DNA from: Pseudomonas sp. 102515
Lineage (GTDB): Bacteria > Pseudomonadota > Gammaproteobacteria > Pseudomonadales > Pseudomonadaceae
Length of the DNA: 64,000 bases
NCBI RefSeq assembly: GCF_031085165.1
Contig: NZ_JAVHTY010000003.1
Location: forward strand, 682,001 to 746,000
Direction: 5' to 3'
Within the stretch, counting starts at the first letter, position 1, and every line of letters starts with the position of its first letter. The position numbers and the translations under genes were made by a program. The notes under the pieces are model-generated. The model worked only from the letters and a program-made list of their open reading frames with translations. It had not been told where the DNA came from and made no database searches. Positions 54,755 through 63,806 of the stretch are shown in pieces.

Positions 54755-55243
54755 TTAGTCCGGCACCGGCAGGCTCAGGGTCTCCTTGATCTCCTCCATC
54801 ACGATGTAGCTCTTGGATTCGCGAACATGGGGCAGCTTGAGCAGGATGTCGCCGAGCAGCTTGCGGTAGGAGGCCATCTCGGAGATCCGTGCCTTGACCA
54901 GGTAGTCGAACTCGCCGGAGACCAGGTGGCATTCCAGCACCTGGGGCAGCTTGAGCACGGCGCGGCGGAATTCCTCGAAGGTGTCGCCGGACTTGTAGTC
55001 CAGGCTCAGTTCGACGAACACCAGCAGCCCGGCCTTGAGGTGCTGCGGATTCAGGCGCGCGTTGTAGCCCTGGATGATGCCTTCGCGCTCCAGCCGGCGG
55101 ACGCGCTCGGTGCAGGGCGTGGTGGACAGGCCCACCCGCTCGCCCAGCTCGGTGAAGGAAATGCGCCCGTCTTCCTGGAGGATGCGCAGGATGTTGCGGT
55201 CGATCTTGTCCAGCTCGCGCCTGGCCTGGTGATGGGTACGCAT
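54755..55243 (-). CDS. dadR: Lrp/AsnC-family regulator of alanine catabolism (DadR)
   Basis: 162 residues. AsnC-type helix-turn-helix (ISFTELGERVGLSTTPCTER VRRLE region) and RAM domain (GLLVFVELSLDYKSGDTFEE). Placed divergently from dadA, as in Pseudomonas where DadR activates dadAX in response to alanine. It has the length of Lrp. The 156-base divergent gap is expected to hold its sites; A/T-rich sequence is present at 55271-55315. Confidence 0.92.
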   Translation of the reverse strand: MRTHHQARRELDKIDRNILRILQEDGRISFTELGERVGLSTTPCTERVRRLEREGIIQGYNARLNPQHLKAGLLVFVELSLDYKSGDTFEEFRRAVLKLPQVLECHLVSGEFDYLVKARISEMASYRKLLGDILLKLPHVRESKSYIVMEEIKETLSLPVPD

Positions 55244-55306
55244 CGCGGGGTCTCTGCCAAAGGGGTCTTTACCGGAAAATTACTCCGAATATAGGCAATT
55301 CTTCAG

Positions 55307-55336
55307 TGATTAGCACTGCGCGCGGCTTTCTATACT
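55307..55336 (+). promoter_or_regulatory. Candidate dadA promoter
   Basis: TATACT (55331-55336) is a near-consensus -10. TGATTA (55307-55312) at 18 bases is a poor -35, as expected for an activator-dependent promoter. The A/T-rich block just upstream (55271-55306) would suit DadR/Lrp binding. Confidence 0.45.
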
Positions 55337-55399
55337 TGCCGTATCTGCCTTCATTCCGACGAAAGCCGGCGAAATCCTCTCGCCGGCCAGGAGCTAGCG

Positions 55400-56698
55400 A
55401 TGCGTGTACTGGTTTTGGGTAGCGGCGTCATCGGCACGACCAGCGCCTACTATCTGGCCCGTCAGGGTTTCGAAGTGGTCGTGGTCGATCGCCAGGCCGG
55501 TCCCGCCCTGGAAACCAGCCATGCCAACGCCGGTCAGGTCTCTCCCGGCTACGCCTCGCCCTGGGCTGCGCCTGGCGTGCCGCTCAAGGCCCTCAAGTGG
55601 CTGTTCCAGAAGCATGCGCCCCTGGCCATCCGCCTCACCGGCGATGCCAACCAGTACCTCTGGATGGCGCAGATGCTGCGCAACTGCACTGCAGCCCGCT
55701 ATGCGGTCAACAAGGAGCGCATGGTGCGGCTGTCCGAATACAGCCGCGACTGCCTCGATGAGTTGCGTGAAGACACTGGCATCGCCTACGAAGGCCGCCA
55801 GTTGGGCACCACCCAGATCTTCCGTACCCAGCAGCAGGTGGATGCCGCGGCCAAGGACATCGCCGTCCTGGAGCGCTCCGGCGTGCCCTTCGAGCTGCTC
55901 GACCGCGATGGCGTGGCCCGGGTCGAACCGGCACTGGCGGCGGTCAAGCACAAGCTGGCCGGCGGCCTGCGCCTGCCCAACGACCAGACCGGCGACTGCT
56001 TCCTGTTCACCAATCGCCTGGCCGAGGAGGCTCGCCGCCTGGGCGTGGAATTCCGCTTCGGCGCCCAGATCGAGCAACTCAGCGCCAGTGGCGATCGCAT
56101 CGACGGCGTGAAGGTCGACGGCGAGCTGCTCACCGCCGATCACTACGTCCTGGCCCTGGGGAGCTATTCGCCGCGACTGCTGGCGCCCCTGGGTATCCGC
56201 GCCCCGGTCTATCCGCTCAAGGGCTACTCGCTGACGGTGCCCATCGTCGATGCCGCCATGGCGCCGACCTCGACCATCCTCGACGAGACCTACAAGGTCG
56301 CCATCACCCGCTTCGACGACCGCATTCGCGTCGGCGGCATGGCCGAGATCTGCGGCTTCGACCTGAGCCTGGACCCGCGTCGCCGCGCGACCCTGGAAAT
56401 GATCACCGGGGATCTCTATCCTCGCGGCGGCGACCTCGCCCGGGCCAGTTTCTGGACCGGCTTGCGACCCACCACCCCGGACGGAACCCCCATCGTCGGC
56501 GCCACCCGTTATCGCAACCTGTTCCTCAACACCGGGCACGGGACGCTGGGCTGGACCATGGCCTGCGGCTCCGGTCGCCTGCTGGCCGATCTGATCGCCC
56601 GCAAGCAGCCGCAGATCAGCGCCGAGGGTCTCGACATCTCCCGTTATCATGCTACCCAGGAGTCCCCGCGCAATGCCCGTACAGCGTCTGCACACTGA
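55400..56698 (+). CDS. dadA: D-amino acid dehydrogenase, small subunit
   Basis: 432 residues. FAD-binding [40 protein letters not shown] and the C-terminal [20 protein letters not shown] are DadA signatures. It oxidises D-alanine to pyruvate and ammonia at the inner membrane, passing electrons to the respiratory chain. CAGGAG precedes the ATG. First of dadA-ridA-dadX; its end overlaps the RidA gene by 26 bases. Confidence 0.96.
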   Translation: MRVLVLGSGVIGTTSAYYLARQGFEVVVVDRQAGPALETSHANAGQVSPGYASPWAAPGVPLKALKWLFQKHAPLAIRLTGDANQYLWMAQMLRNCTAARYAVNKERMVRLSEYSRDCLDELREDTGIAYEGRQLGTTQIFRTQQQVDAAAKDIAVLERSGVPFELLDRDGVARVEPALAAVKHKLAGGLRLPNDQTGDCFLFTNRLAEEARRLGVEFRFGAQIEQLSASGDRIDGVKVDGELLTADHYVLALGSYSPRLLAPLGIRAPVYPLKGYSLTVPIVDAAMAPTSTILDETYKVAITRFDDRIRVGGMAEICGFDLSLDPRRRATLEMITGDLYPRGGDLARASFWTGLRPTTPDGTPIVGATRYRNLFLNTGHGTLGWTMACGSGRLLADLIARKQPQISAEGLDISRYHATQESPRNARTASAH

Positions 56699-57029
56699 TC
56701 GCCGCCTGAGCGAAATCAACATCCACAACGGCACCGTCTACCTGGCCGGCCAACTGGCCGACGACTTTTCCGGCGACATCTACCAGCAGACCCGCGAGAC
56801 CCTGGCCAACGTCGATAAATTCCTCGCCGAGGCCGGCAGCGACAAGCAGCACATCCTGGTGGTGACCATCTTCCTGCGCGACATCGCCCTGCACTTCGAG
56901 GGCATGAACCGCGCCTGGGACGAATGGGCGGCCCAGGGCGCCACCCCGGGTCGCACCACCGTCGAAGCCAAGCTGGCCAAGCCGGACATCCTGGTGGAGA
57001 TGAACGTCATCGCCGCCGTCAAGGCGTAA
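56673..57029 (+). CDS. RidA family protein in dad operon
   Basis: 118 residues, YjgF/YER057c/UK114 fold: [14 protein letters not shown], the long helix [20 protein letters not shown] and the catalytic-type Arg in [20 protein letters not shown]. RidA proteins hydrolyse reactive imines; here the substrate would be 2-iminopropionate from D-alanine oxidation by DadA, a direct fit. ATG 56673 is preferred over 56649 because AGGAG lies 10 bases upstream. Confidence 0.92.
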   Translation: MPVQRLHTDRRLSEINIHNGTVYLAGQLADDFSGDIYQQTRETLANVDKFLAEAGSDKQHILVVTIFLRDIALHFEGMNRAWDEWAAQGATPGRTTVEAKLAKPDILVEMNVIAAVKA

Positions 57030-57041
57030 GACCGCTGTTCC

Positions 57042-57076
57042 CCCCTCTCCCCCTGGGAGAGGGCTAGGGTGAGGGT
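57042..57076. repeat. Extragenic repeat, family B copy 3
   Basis: CCCTCTCCCCCTGGGAGAGGG then TAGGGTGAGGG. It sits inside the dad operon, between ridA and dadX. Confidence 0.75.
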
Positions 57077-57121
57077 GTTTCAACGCCCGCCAAACTTTCC
57101 CTCTCTCTGCCGAGACCGCCC

Positions 57122-58192
57122 ATGCGTCCCGCCCGCGCCGTCATCGACCTCGCCGCCCTGCGCCAGAACTATCGCCTGGCCCGTGAACTCTCCGATGCCC
57201 GCGCCCTGGCGGTGATCAAGGCCGATGCCTATGGCCATGGCGCCGTGGCGGTGGCCAGCGCCTTGGCCAAGGAGGCCGACGGCTTCGCCGTGGCCTGCAT
57301 CGAGGAGGCCCTGGAGCTGCGCGCCGCCGGTATCCGCGCGCCCATCCTGCTGCTGGAAGGCTTCTTCGGCATCGACGAACTGCCGCTGATCGCCGAGCAC
57401 GATCTCTGGACGGTGATCCACGCCGACTGGCAACTGGAGGCCCTGGAACGGACCACCCTGGCGCGGCCCCTGCAGGTCTGGTTGAAACTGGATTCGGGCA
57501 TGCACCGGGTGGGTTTCTTTCCCCAGGACTACGCGGCCGCGTATCACCGGCTGCTGAGCAGCGGCAAGGTCAGCGGCATCGTCAAGCTCACTCACTTCGC
57601 CCGCGCCGACGAACCGGACAACCCCGCCACCAGCGCGCAGATCGCCACCTTCCGCGCGGCCACCGAAGGCCTGCCCGGCCCCACCAGCCTGCGCAATTCA
57701 CCGGCGACCCTGGGCTGGCCCCAGGCGGCCGGCGACTGGGTGCGCCCCGGGCTGATGCTCTATGGCGTCTCGCCCTTCGCCACGGTCCAGTCCGCCGCCG
57801 AACGACTGCAGCCGGTGATGACCCTCACCTCGCGGGTGATCGCCGTGCGTGAACTGCCGGCCGGCGAGCCGGTGGGCTATGGCGCCCGCTTCGTCACTGC
57901 CGGGCCGACCCGGGTCGGGGTGGTCGCCCTGGGCTATGCCGACGGCTATCCGCGCCATGCGCCCAACGGCACCCCGGTGGCTATCGCAGGCCGTCCCGGC
58001 CAGCTGATCGGTCGCGTGTCCATGGACATGCTCACCGTCGACCTCACCGCTCATCCCCAGGCCGGGGTGGGCAGCGAGGTGGAGTTCTGGGGCCGGCAGG
58101 TGTCGGTCGCGGACCTGGCCGAGCGCTGCGACACCATTCCCTACCAGCTGCTGTGCAACCTCAAGCGGGTACCACGCAGCTACAGCGACTGA
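57122..58192 (+). CDS. dadX: Catabolic alanine racemase
   Basis: 356 residues. PLP Lys in [12 protein letters not shown], catalytic Tyr in YGARF region and [12 protein letters not shown] are alanine racemase signatures. It converts L-alanine to D-alanine for DadA. Third gene of the dad operon, 92 bases after ridA with a repeat in the gap. A perfect 11-bp hairpin follows. Confidence 0.95.
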   Translation: MRPARAVIDLAALRQNYRLARELSDARALAVIKADAYGHGAVAVASALAKEADGFAVACIEEALELRAAGIRAPILLLEGFFGIDELPLIAEHDLWTVIHADWQLEALERTTLARPLQVWLKLDSGMHRVGFFPQDYAAAYHRLLSSGKVSGIVKLTHFARADEPDNPATSAQIATFRAATEGLPGPTSLRNSPATLGWPQAAGDWVRPGLMLYGVSPFATVQSAAERLQPVMTLTSRVIAVRELPAGEPVGYGARFVTAGPTRVGVVALGYADGYPRHAPNGTPVAIAGRPGQLIGRVSMDMLTVDLTAHPQAGVGSEVEFWGRQVSVADLAERCDTIPYQLLCNLKRVPRSYSD

Positions 58193-58208
58193 GCCTCTGC
58201 CGGCGGGG

Positions 58209-58241
58209 CGCACGACGCTTTGTCCGTAGCAGCGTCGTGCG
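58209..58241 (+). terminator. Hairpin after dadX
   Basis: CGCACGACGCT (58209-58219), 11-base loop, AGCGTCGTGCG (58231-58241), then TGTTGT. Perfect arms; T-tract weak. Could also be a regulatory palindrome upstream of pauR. Confidence 0.55.
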
Positions 58242-58352
58242 TGTTGTAAATCTCGAACAGCGTTGCCATGATGCCGAACACCGTGCCGTGGCACGCCTTC
58301 AGTGCGTGGCCTGGCCACGTCTCACCCGCCTGCTCGAGGAGTCTTTCCCACC

Positions 58353-58907
58353 TTGGACGTCGGTGCCCGCCTGCAAACCATCCGCACCCTCAAGGGCCTG
58401 TCCCAGCGCGAGCTCGCCAAGCGCGCCGGAGTGACCAACAGCACCATCTCGATGATCGAGAAGAACAGCGTCAGCCCTTCCATCAGCTCCTTGAAGAAGG
58501 TGCTGGCCGGCATCCCCATGTCCCTGGTCGAGTTCTTCTCCCTGGACCTGGAACAGGACGCCCCGACCCAGGTGGTCTATCGCGCGGACGAACTCATCGA
58601 CATCGCCAGCGGCGCCCAGACCGTGCGCATGCGCCTGGTCGGCCGTGCCCATCCCAGCCGCGCCCTGGCCTTTCTCGACGAGACCTATCCGCCCGGCGCC
58701 GACACCGGCGAAGAGATGTATGCCCACGAAGGCGAGGAGGCCGGCCTGGTGGTGGAAGGCCGCCTGGAGCTGACCGTGGGCGGCGAGGTGCACATCCTCG
58801 AGCCTGGCGACAGCTACTACTTCGAAAGCAGCCGCCCGCATCGCTTCCGCAATCCCTTCGCAGCCCCCGCCCGATTGATCAGCGCGACCACGCCGGCGAA
58901 TTTCTGA
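58353..58907 (+). CDS. pauR: XRE-cupin regulator, PauR
   Basis: 184 residues. N-terminal helix-turn-helix (LSQRELAKRAGVTNSTISMI EKNSV region) and C-terminal cupin_2 domain (EEAGLVVEGRLELTVGGEVH, GDSYYFESSRPHRF). It matches PauR of P. aeruginosa, repressor of polyamine catabolism, in the same position after dadX. The TTG at 58353 is chosen: it gives LDVGARLQTIRTLKGLSQRE and has GAGGAG 11 bases upstream; GTG 58302 would add a non-conserved tail. Confidence 0.88.
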   Translation: MDVGARLQTIRTLKGLSQRELAKRAGVTNSTISMIEKNSVSPSISSLKKVLAGIPMSLVEFFSLDLEQDAPTQVVYRADELIDIASGAQTVRMRLVGRAHPSRALAFLDETYPPGADTGEEMYAHEGEEAGLVVEGRLELTVGGEVHILEPGDSYYFESSRPHRFRNPFAAPARLISATTPANF

Positions 58908-58977
58908 GCATCGCCATGGGTGCAGAGCGCACCTCCGTAGGAGCAACTGTCCTATCGCAGCCATGATCGCAATAGAC

Positions 58978-59073
58978 CGTAGGTTGGGCTGAGACAGCTC
59001 TATCGTCGAAGCCCGACATTGCCGCCACGCTGAGGTAGGGGCCGTTGGGCTTCGCTGCTCAACCCAACCTACG
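58978..59073. repeat. Extragenic repeat, family A copy 4
   Basis: Left end CGTAGGTTGGGCTGAG, right end CTCAACCCAACCTACG, with TTGGGCTTCGCTG inside. Its right end overlaps the last codons of the DinB gene: the TAG stop is the TAG of the repeat's CGTAGG terminus read on the minus strand. Confidence 0.85.
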
Positions 59074-59620
59074 GGGCGATTCCCCACAGCTCCCCTTCGT
59101 CGATCGCCAAGGCCGCCAGCTCCGCCCGGCGTAGCGGTTCGTCCTGGGCGAGAAAGAATTCGTCCAGTTGCGGCGGCGCCACGCCGCTGGCCAGGAGCAG
59201 GGCGTGGGCCTGGCCGCGGTGGTGCAGCTGGTGCACGAAGAGGTGCTGCAGGGTGCGCAGTCGCTGTTCCCGTACCGGGCCGCTGGCGCGGGGCAGGGTG
59301 ATGAGCTGGGTCAGTTGCGAGGGACCGAGGCTGCGGCACAGGGCGATGAGGCGCTGGTCACTAGCGATCTGGGCCGCACGCAGCGTTGCCAGGTCGGGCC
59401 AGTCCGTATCCTGGTAGGGCCGAGGCTGGTCATGCAGGGCATCGAGATAGAAGCGATCGACGTCCAGCAGATGGCCGAGCAGGGCCCAGAGCGAGCCGAA
59501 GAAGGCGGCGGGTTGGGGCGCCCGCAGGGCGGCGACCGGCAGCAGGGCGCAGGCCGCCAGCAGGCGATGGTTCGACCAGCGATTGTTGCAGGCCTGGGCC
59601 AGCAGCAAGGGGGTGGTCAT
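59069..59620 (-). CDS. DinB family protein
   Basis: 183 residues, four-helix DinB/YfiT-like bundle. The metal-site histidines are in GSLWALLGHLLDVDRFYL and FVHQLHHRGQAHALLL. Family members are putative thiol-dependent metalloenzymes or stress proteins; function here unknown. ATG 59620 has GAGGA upstream. The last residue and stop come from the repeat at 58978-59073, so the C-terminus (ELWGIAP) may have been reshaped by that insertion. Confidence 0.85.
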   Translation of the reverse strand: MTTPLLLAQACNNRWSNHRLLAACALLPVAALRAPQPAAFFGSLWALLGHLLDVDRFYLDALHDQPRPYQDTDWPDLATLRAAQIASDQRLIALCRSLGPSQLTQLITLPRASGPVREQRLRTLQHLFVHQLHHRGQAHALLLASGVAPPQLDEFFLAQDEPLRRAELAALAIDEGELWGIAP

Positions 59621-59768
59621 GGGCAGTTCCTCGGCAGGGCGCACGGACACCTACTGTAACCTGCGGCGGTGTGGCGGAGATCGCAGCCTGGGCAGCCTTG
59701 GGATTGAGGCCCTGCCAGCACTTTGCCATGCTCCGCCGCTCTGCTCTTTACCTGCAAGGAAGCGCCCG

Positions 59769-60746
59769 ATGCCTCGAATTTCGCCCTGGTTAGGCCTGGT
59801 CGCCGCCCTGTGCCTGGGTGCCCCGGTCCGGGCCGCCGAATCCGTCTCCCTGCCCGACCTGCCCTACATCCCCCTGGGCGTGGTCGGCCACGACAACAAT
59901 GCCGCCTATCCCGATGCGCAGATGGAAAGGCGCCTGCAACTGCTCGACCGCTACAACCTGCGCAGCTATCGCTCGGGTGAATTCCTGCTGCTGGATCTGC
60001 CACGCCTGGATCGCCTGGTGGCCCTGGCCCGCCAGTACCGCATCACCCTGCGACCGGTGATCACCCAGCAATTGAGCCAGGCCCAGGCCTATGCCCTGGC
60101 CAAGCGCTACGCCAAGGACATCAAGGTCTGGGAGATCGGCAACGAGCAGGACTATTCGCGGATCGGTGCCGGCATCCGCATCAGTCGGCTGGTGGACATC
60201 TATCGCGGTATCCGCCGTGCCTCCGACGAGTTGAACGCCGGTCTCGAGACCACCATCAACGTGATGTCCTGCAACCCCGACGACCGGGGCGCCAAGGCCC
60301 GTTGTCCGGGCGATCGCCTGGGGTCGATGTGGTTTCTCGATCAGGCCCGGGCCGCCGGTTTCGCGTTCGACCACATCAGCTTCCACTACTACCCGCACTA
60401 TCATGATCGCGGCCGCTGGATGGATCTTTACCTGGGGCAGATGCGCGCCATGGCGGAAAAGTACCGGACGCGGATCTTCTTCAACGAGGTCAATTGCGGC
60501 GAGATCTATCAGGGTGCCACCGATGGCGGTCGACCGGGCGATCGCGGCTGCCATGACAGCCTCGAAGCCATCCTGTCCGAACTCAATGGGCGCTATCGCG
60601 ACATCGTCCGCGAGATCAACGTCTACGAATTGCTCGACGAGCCGACCCATCCGATTGCCCATGAGCGTCACTTCGGGCTGATGTACGACCTGGACCGCCC
60701 GAAACCGGTCATGGAACTGATCCGCCGCTATGCCGGCAAGCCCTGA
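59769..60746 (+). CDS. Secreted clan-A glycoside hydrolase-like protein
   Basis: 325 residues. Signal peptide (WLGLVAALCLGAPVRAAES), then a (beta/alpha)8-type domain with clan-A catalytic candidates: acid/base Glu126 in WEIGNEQD and nucleophile Glu240 in FFNEVNCG. It aligns end to end with residues about 578-870 of the protein encoded downstream (IPLGVVGHDN, FDHISFHYYPHYHD, ELLDEPTHPIAHERHFG). It resembles GH39/GH5-like enzymes acting on exopolysaccharide; the substrate is unknown. AAGGA before ATG. A 284-base gap separates the two paralogues. Confidence 0.8.
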   Translation: MPRISPWLGLVAALCLGAPVRAAESVSLPDLPYIPLGVVGHDNNAAYPDAQMERRLQLLDRYNLRSYRSGEFLLLDLPRLDRLVALARQYRITLRPVITQQLSQAQAYALAKRYAKDIKVWEIGNEQDYSRIGAGIRISRLVDIYRGIRRASDELNAGLETTINVMSCNPDDRGAKARCPGDRLGSMWFLDQARAAGFAFDHISFHYYPHYHDRGRWMDLYLGQMRAMAEKYRTRIFFNEVNCGEIYQGATDGGRPGDRGCHDSLEAILSELNGRYRDIVREINVYELLDEPTHPIAHERHFGLMYDLDRPKPVMELIRRYAGKP

Positions 60747-61030
60747 GCCGTCAGAAAGCGGACAAGCCTGACTTCACCACCTGGACAGGTTCCCTGGGTG
60801 ACCGGGTGGTCACAGACGAGCGGTAGCGAAAGTGCCATCATCGGCACCGTACATCTGGCAAAACGCGGCGTTCACCCCTGCTTCGTGATGGCACGGGTTC
60901 TTATTGGTCTAGCGCTTGCACTAGGCTTTGCAGGTGCTAGGGAAACGATCTTCCCCGGCAGTTTTCCTGCTGTACCGAGGTGGGATGCACGGATCGAATC
61001 GCGCACCTCGGCCTATCTGGTTCCTTCTTG

Positions 61031-63643
61031 ATGACAATCCTTAGCTCCATCTCCCGCCGCCTGCCGCGTCAGGCGCTGCTCTTGCCTGCCCTGTTCGCCA
61101 CCGCTTCGTTCGCCACCTCCGCCCAGGCCGTTGACCTGGTCGGTCTCAACTTCTCCGGCGCCACCTTCGCCGCCCAGGTACTGCCCGGTGTCAACGACCG
61201 CAACTTCATCTTCCCGGCCGAGAGTCATTTCCAGCAGTGGAGCGCCAAGGGCGTGAAGCTGGTGCGCTTCCCCATTCTCTGGGAGCGCCTGCAACCGTCC
61301 ATGGGGGTCAATCTCGATCCCACCTACGCCGCCCTGATCGATCGCACCCTGGGCTACGCCCAGAAGTACGGCGTCAAGGTCATCCTCGATCTGCACAACT
61401 ACGCCCGCTACCAGGGCAAGGTCATCGGCGCGGGCGAAGTCCCCTACGAAGCCTTCCAGAATCTCATGACCCGTGTCGCCCAGCGCTGGGGCACCCATGC
61501 GGCGCTCTATGGCTACGACATCATGAACGAGCCCCACGACGCCGTGAGCAACTGGCCGACCGCTGCCCAGTACGGCATCGACGGTGTGCGCGTGGCCGAT
61601 TCGACCCACCCGATCTTCATCGAAGGCAACGGCTGGGCCGACACCACCCGCTGGCCGCAGTGGAACGACGCCCTGCTCAAGCTCAAGGACCCGGCCAACA
61701 ACCTGATCTTCATGGCCCAGGCCTTCTTCGACACCAGCCTGAACGTGGCGACCCTCTCGCCCAGCTATGGCGTCGAGCGCCTCAAGCCCTTCGTCACCTG
61801 GCTCAAAGCCAACAACAAGCGCGGCTTCATCGGCGGCTTCGGCGTACCTGACACGGATGCGCGCTGGTTGCCCATTCTCGACGGCATGCTGGCCTATCTG
61901 AAGCAGAACTGCATTCCGGCCACTTACTGGGCCGCCGGCCCGGGCTGGGGCACCTACAACCAGGCGGTCGAGCCGATCAATGGCAAGGAGCGTCCGCAGT
62001 GGGCGGTGCTGGCCAAGTACCTGGACAAGGACAGCTGCGCCGGCATCGGCCCGCAAGTGACCCCGACTGCCGCCACGCCGCCCAAGACCGAGACCGCCAC
62101 GGGTGGCGCGACCGCGGGCACCACCGGCGGGACCGGTGCCGCCGGTACTGCCGGAGCGACCACCGGCACCACCACCGGCGCCGCGCCGGCCACGGGTACC
62201 AGCACCACGGGCACCGCCACGGGTGGCACGGCCACGGCGGGCGCCACCACCGGAGCGGCCACCGGCACCACCGCCAATGCCGCGACCTCGTCCAAGCTGA
62301 CCACCGTCGAGCAGCTCTACCTGGCCTACTACGGCCGGGCAGCCGATGCCGGTGGCCTCAACTACTGGGCCTCGCGCCTGGCCAGCGACATGAGCGTCGA
62401 GCAACTGGCGGCCAACTTCGCCGGCAACAGCGAATCGACCGCCCTTTATGGCTCGCTGAGCGGTCCGGCCCTGGTCAACCAGGTCTACCAGAACCTCTAT
62501 GGCCGCAGCGCCGACAGCAGCGGCAGCGCCTACTGGACCAGTCGCCTGGCCAACGGCGTCACCTCGCGCGCCAACCTGCCGCTGGAGGTCATGCGTGGCG
62601 CCGCGGGCGACGACAAGATCGCCTTCGACAAGAAGGTGAACACCGCTCTGGCCCAGGGCACCACCACGACCACGCCGACCCCCGCGGCCAGCGTGCAACC
62701 GGTGCAGAACGTGGTCCAGCCCGTCGCCAGTGGCAGCGTCTCCTCGGCACCGTTGACCGGCTACAAGAACATCCCCCTGGGGGTGGTCGGTCACGACAAC
62801 AGCGCCGCCTATCCGCCTGCCGAGATGGAGGCCCGTCTGCAGCTACTGGCGGCGCGCAATCTGCGCACCTATCGTTCCGGTGAGTATCTGGTGACCAACC
62901 TGCCCGAGCTGGATCGGCTGGTGTCCCTGGCCCGCAAGTACAACATCACCCTGCGGCCGGTGATCACCCACAAGCTGACCCAGGCGCAGGCCTATACCCT
63001 GGCCAAGCGCTACGCCAACGACATCAAGATCTGGGAGATCGGCAACGAGCAGGATTACGCCAAGGCGGGTGCGCAGGACCGCATCAATACTCTGGTCGGG
63101 ATCTATCGCGGCATCAAGCAGGCCTCGGATGAACTGGGCGCCAACCTCAAGACCACCATCAACGTGATGGCGTGCAACTCGGATGATCGCACCACCACTT
63201 CCCGTTGCCCGGGTGATCGCAATGGGGCCATGTGGTTCCTCGACCAGGCCAAGGCGTCGGGCTTCAACTTCGACTACATCAGCTTCCACTACTACCCCTA
63301 TGTCGACGACAAGGGCTACTGGATGGACATGTACCTGGGCCAGATACGCGCCATGGCCAACAAGTACAAGACCAAGGTGTTCTTCAACGAGATGAACTGC
63401 GGCAACGTCTACCAGGGCAACACCGATGGCGGCCGTGACGGCGATCGGGCCTGCTATGACAGCGTCAAGCAGATGCTCACGGTGCTCAACACCAGCTACA
63501 GGGACGTGGTGGCCGAGATCAACGTCTACGAACTGCTCGACGAGCCGACCCTCTCGGTGGTCCACGAGCGTCACTTCGGGATGATGTATGACCTCAAGCG
63601 TCCCAAGCCGATCTTCGACATGGTGACCAGCTTCGCCAAATAA
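61031..63643 (+). CDS. Multidomain secreted protein: GH5 - DUF4214 - clan-A glycoside hydrolase
   Basis: 870 residues. Signal peptide (LLLPALFATASFATSAQA). Residues about 25-345: GH5 domain (KLVRFPILWERLQ; acid/base Glu167 in DIMNEPHD; YWAAGPGWGTY), but the expected nucleophile segment GEFG/GEYG reads IGGFGVPD (Gly269). About 370-420: Thr/Gly/Ala linker. About 423-540: DUF4214 (YLAYYGRAADAGGLNYWASR and a second YQNLYGRSADSSG). About 578-870: second hydrolase domain with Glu673 (WEIGNEQD) and Glu787 (FFNEMNCG), paralogous to the upstream gene. Probably exported and acting on polysaccharide at the cell surface. A terminator follows. Confidence 0.85.
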   Translation: MTILSSISRRLPRQALLLPALFATASFATSAQAVDLVGLNFSGATFAAQVLPGVNDRNFIFPAESHFQQWSAKGVKLVRFPILWERLQPSMGVNLDPTYAALIDRTLGYAQKYGVKVILDLHNYARYQGKVIGAGEVPYEAFQNLMTRVAQRWGTHAALYGYDIMNEPHDAVSNWPTAAQYGIDGVRVADSTHPIFIEGNGWADTTRWPQWNDALLKLKDPANNLIFMAQAFFDTSLNVATLSPSYGVERLKPFVTWLKANNKRGFIGGFGVPDTDARWLPILDGMLAYLKQNCIPATYWAAGPGWGTYNQAVEPINGKERPQWAVLAKYLDKDSCAGIGPQVTPTAATPPKTETATGGATAGTTGGTGAAGTAGATTGTTTGAAPATGTSTTGTATGGTATAGATTGAATGTTANAATSSKLTTVEQLYLAYYGRAADAGGLNYWASRLASDMSVEQLAANFAGNSESTALYGSLSGPALVNQVYQNLYGRSADSSGSAYWTSRLANGVTSRANLPLEVMRGAAGDDKIAFDKKVNTALAQGTTTTTPTPAASVQPVQNVVQPVASGSVSSAPLTGYKNIPLGVVGHDNSAAYPPAEMEARLQLLAARNLRTYRSGEYLVTNLPELDRLVSLARKYNITLRPVITHKLTQAQAYTLAKRYANDIKIWEIGNEQDYAKAGAQDRINTLVGIYRGIKQASDELGANLKTTINVMACNSDDRTTTSRCPGDRNGAMWFLDQAKASGFNFDYISFHYYPYVDDKGYWMDMYLGQIRAMANKYKTKVFFNEMNCGNVYQGNTDGGRDGDRACYDSVKQMLTVLNTSYRDVVAEINVYELLDEPTLSVVHERHFGMMYDLKRPKPIFDMVTSFAK
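62096..62290 (+). repeat. Low-complexity Thr/Gly/Ala linker coding repeat
   Basis: Irregular ACC GGC / GCC ACG GGT units encode a roughly 60-residue linker of Thr, Gly and Ala between the GH5 and DUF4214 modules. Prone to length variation. Confidence 0.7.
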
Positions 63644-63663
63644 GACCCCGGCGCGGCCAGACC

Positions 63664-63706
63664 ACCGCCCCCGCTGCCTGACCGGTAGCGGGGGCGGTGT
63701 CGTTTT
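63664..63706 (+). terminator. Intrinsic terminator of multidomain hydrolase gene
   Basis: ACCGCCCCCGCT, 11-base loop, AGCGGGGGCGGT, then GTCGTTTT. Perfect 12-bp stem. Confidence 0.85.
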
Positions 63707-63754
63707 GGGGGTGAGGATGCAGGCTCGCTAATGGGGCAGTCTGAGGTAAAGCGG

Positions 63755-63789
63755 GCCCTCTCCCAGGGGGAGAGGGCCGGGGTGAGGGT
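63755..63789. repeat. Extragenic repeat, family B copy 4
   Basis: GCCCTCTCCCAGGGGGAGAGGG followed by GGGGTGAGGG. Lies between convergent hydrolase and rep genes. Confidence 0.75.
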
Positions 63790-63806
63790 GGCCGCCGGCA
63801 GAGTCC

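Noticed and set aside
61013-62794. A 593-codon minus-strand open frame opposite the multidomain hydrolase
   Set aside because: Gly/Arg-rich antisense of the Thr/Gly linker; the plus strand has recognisable GH5 and DUF4214 domains.
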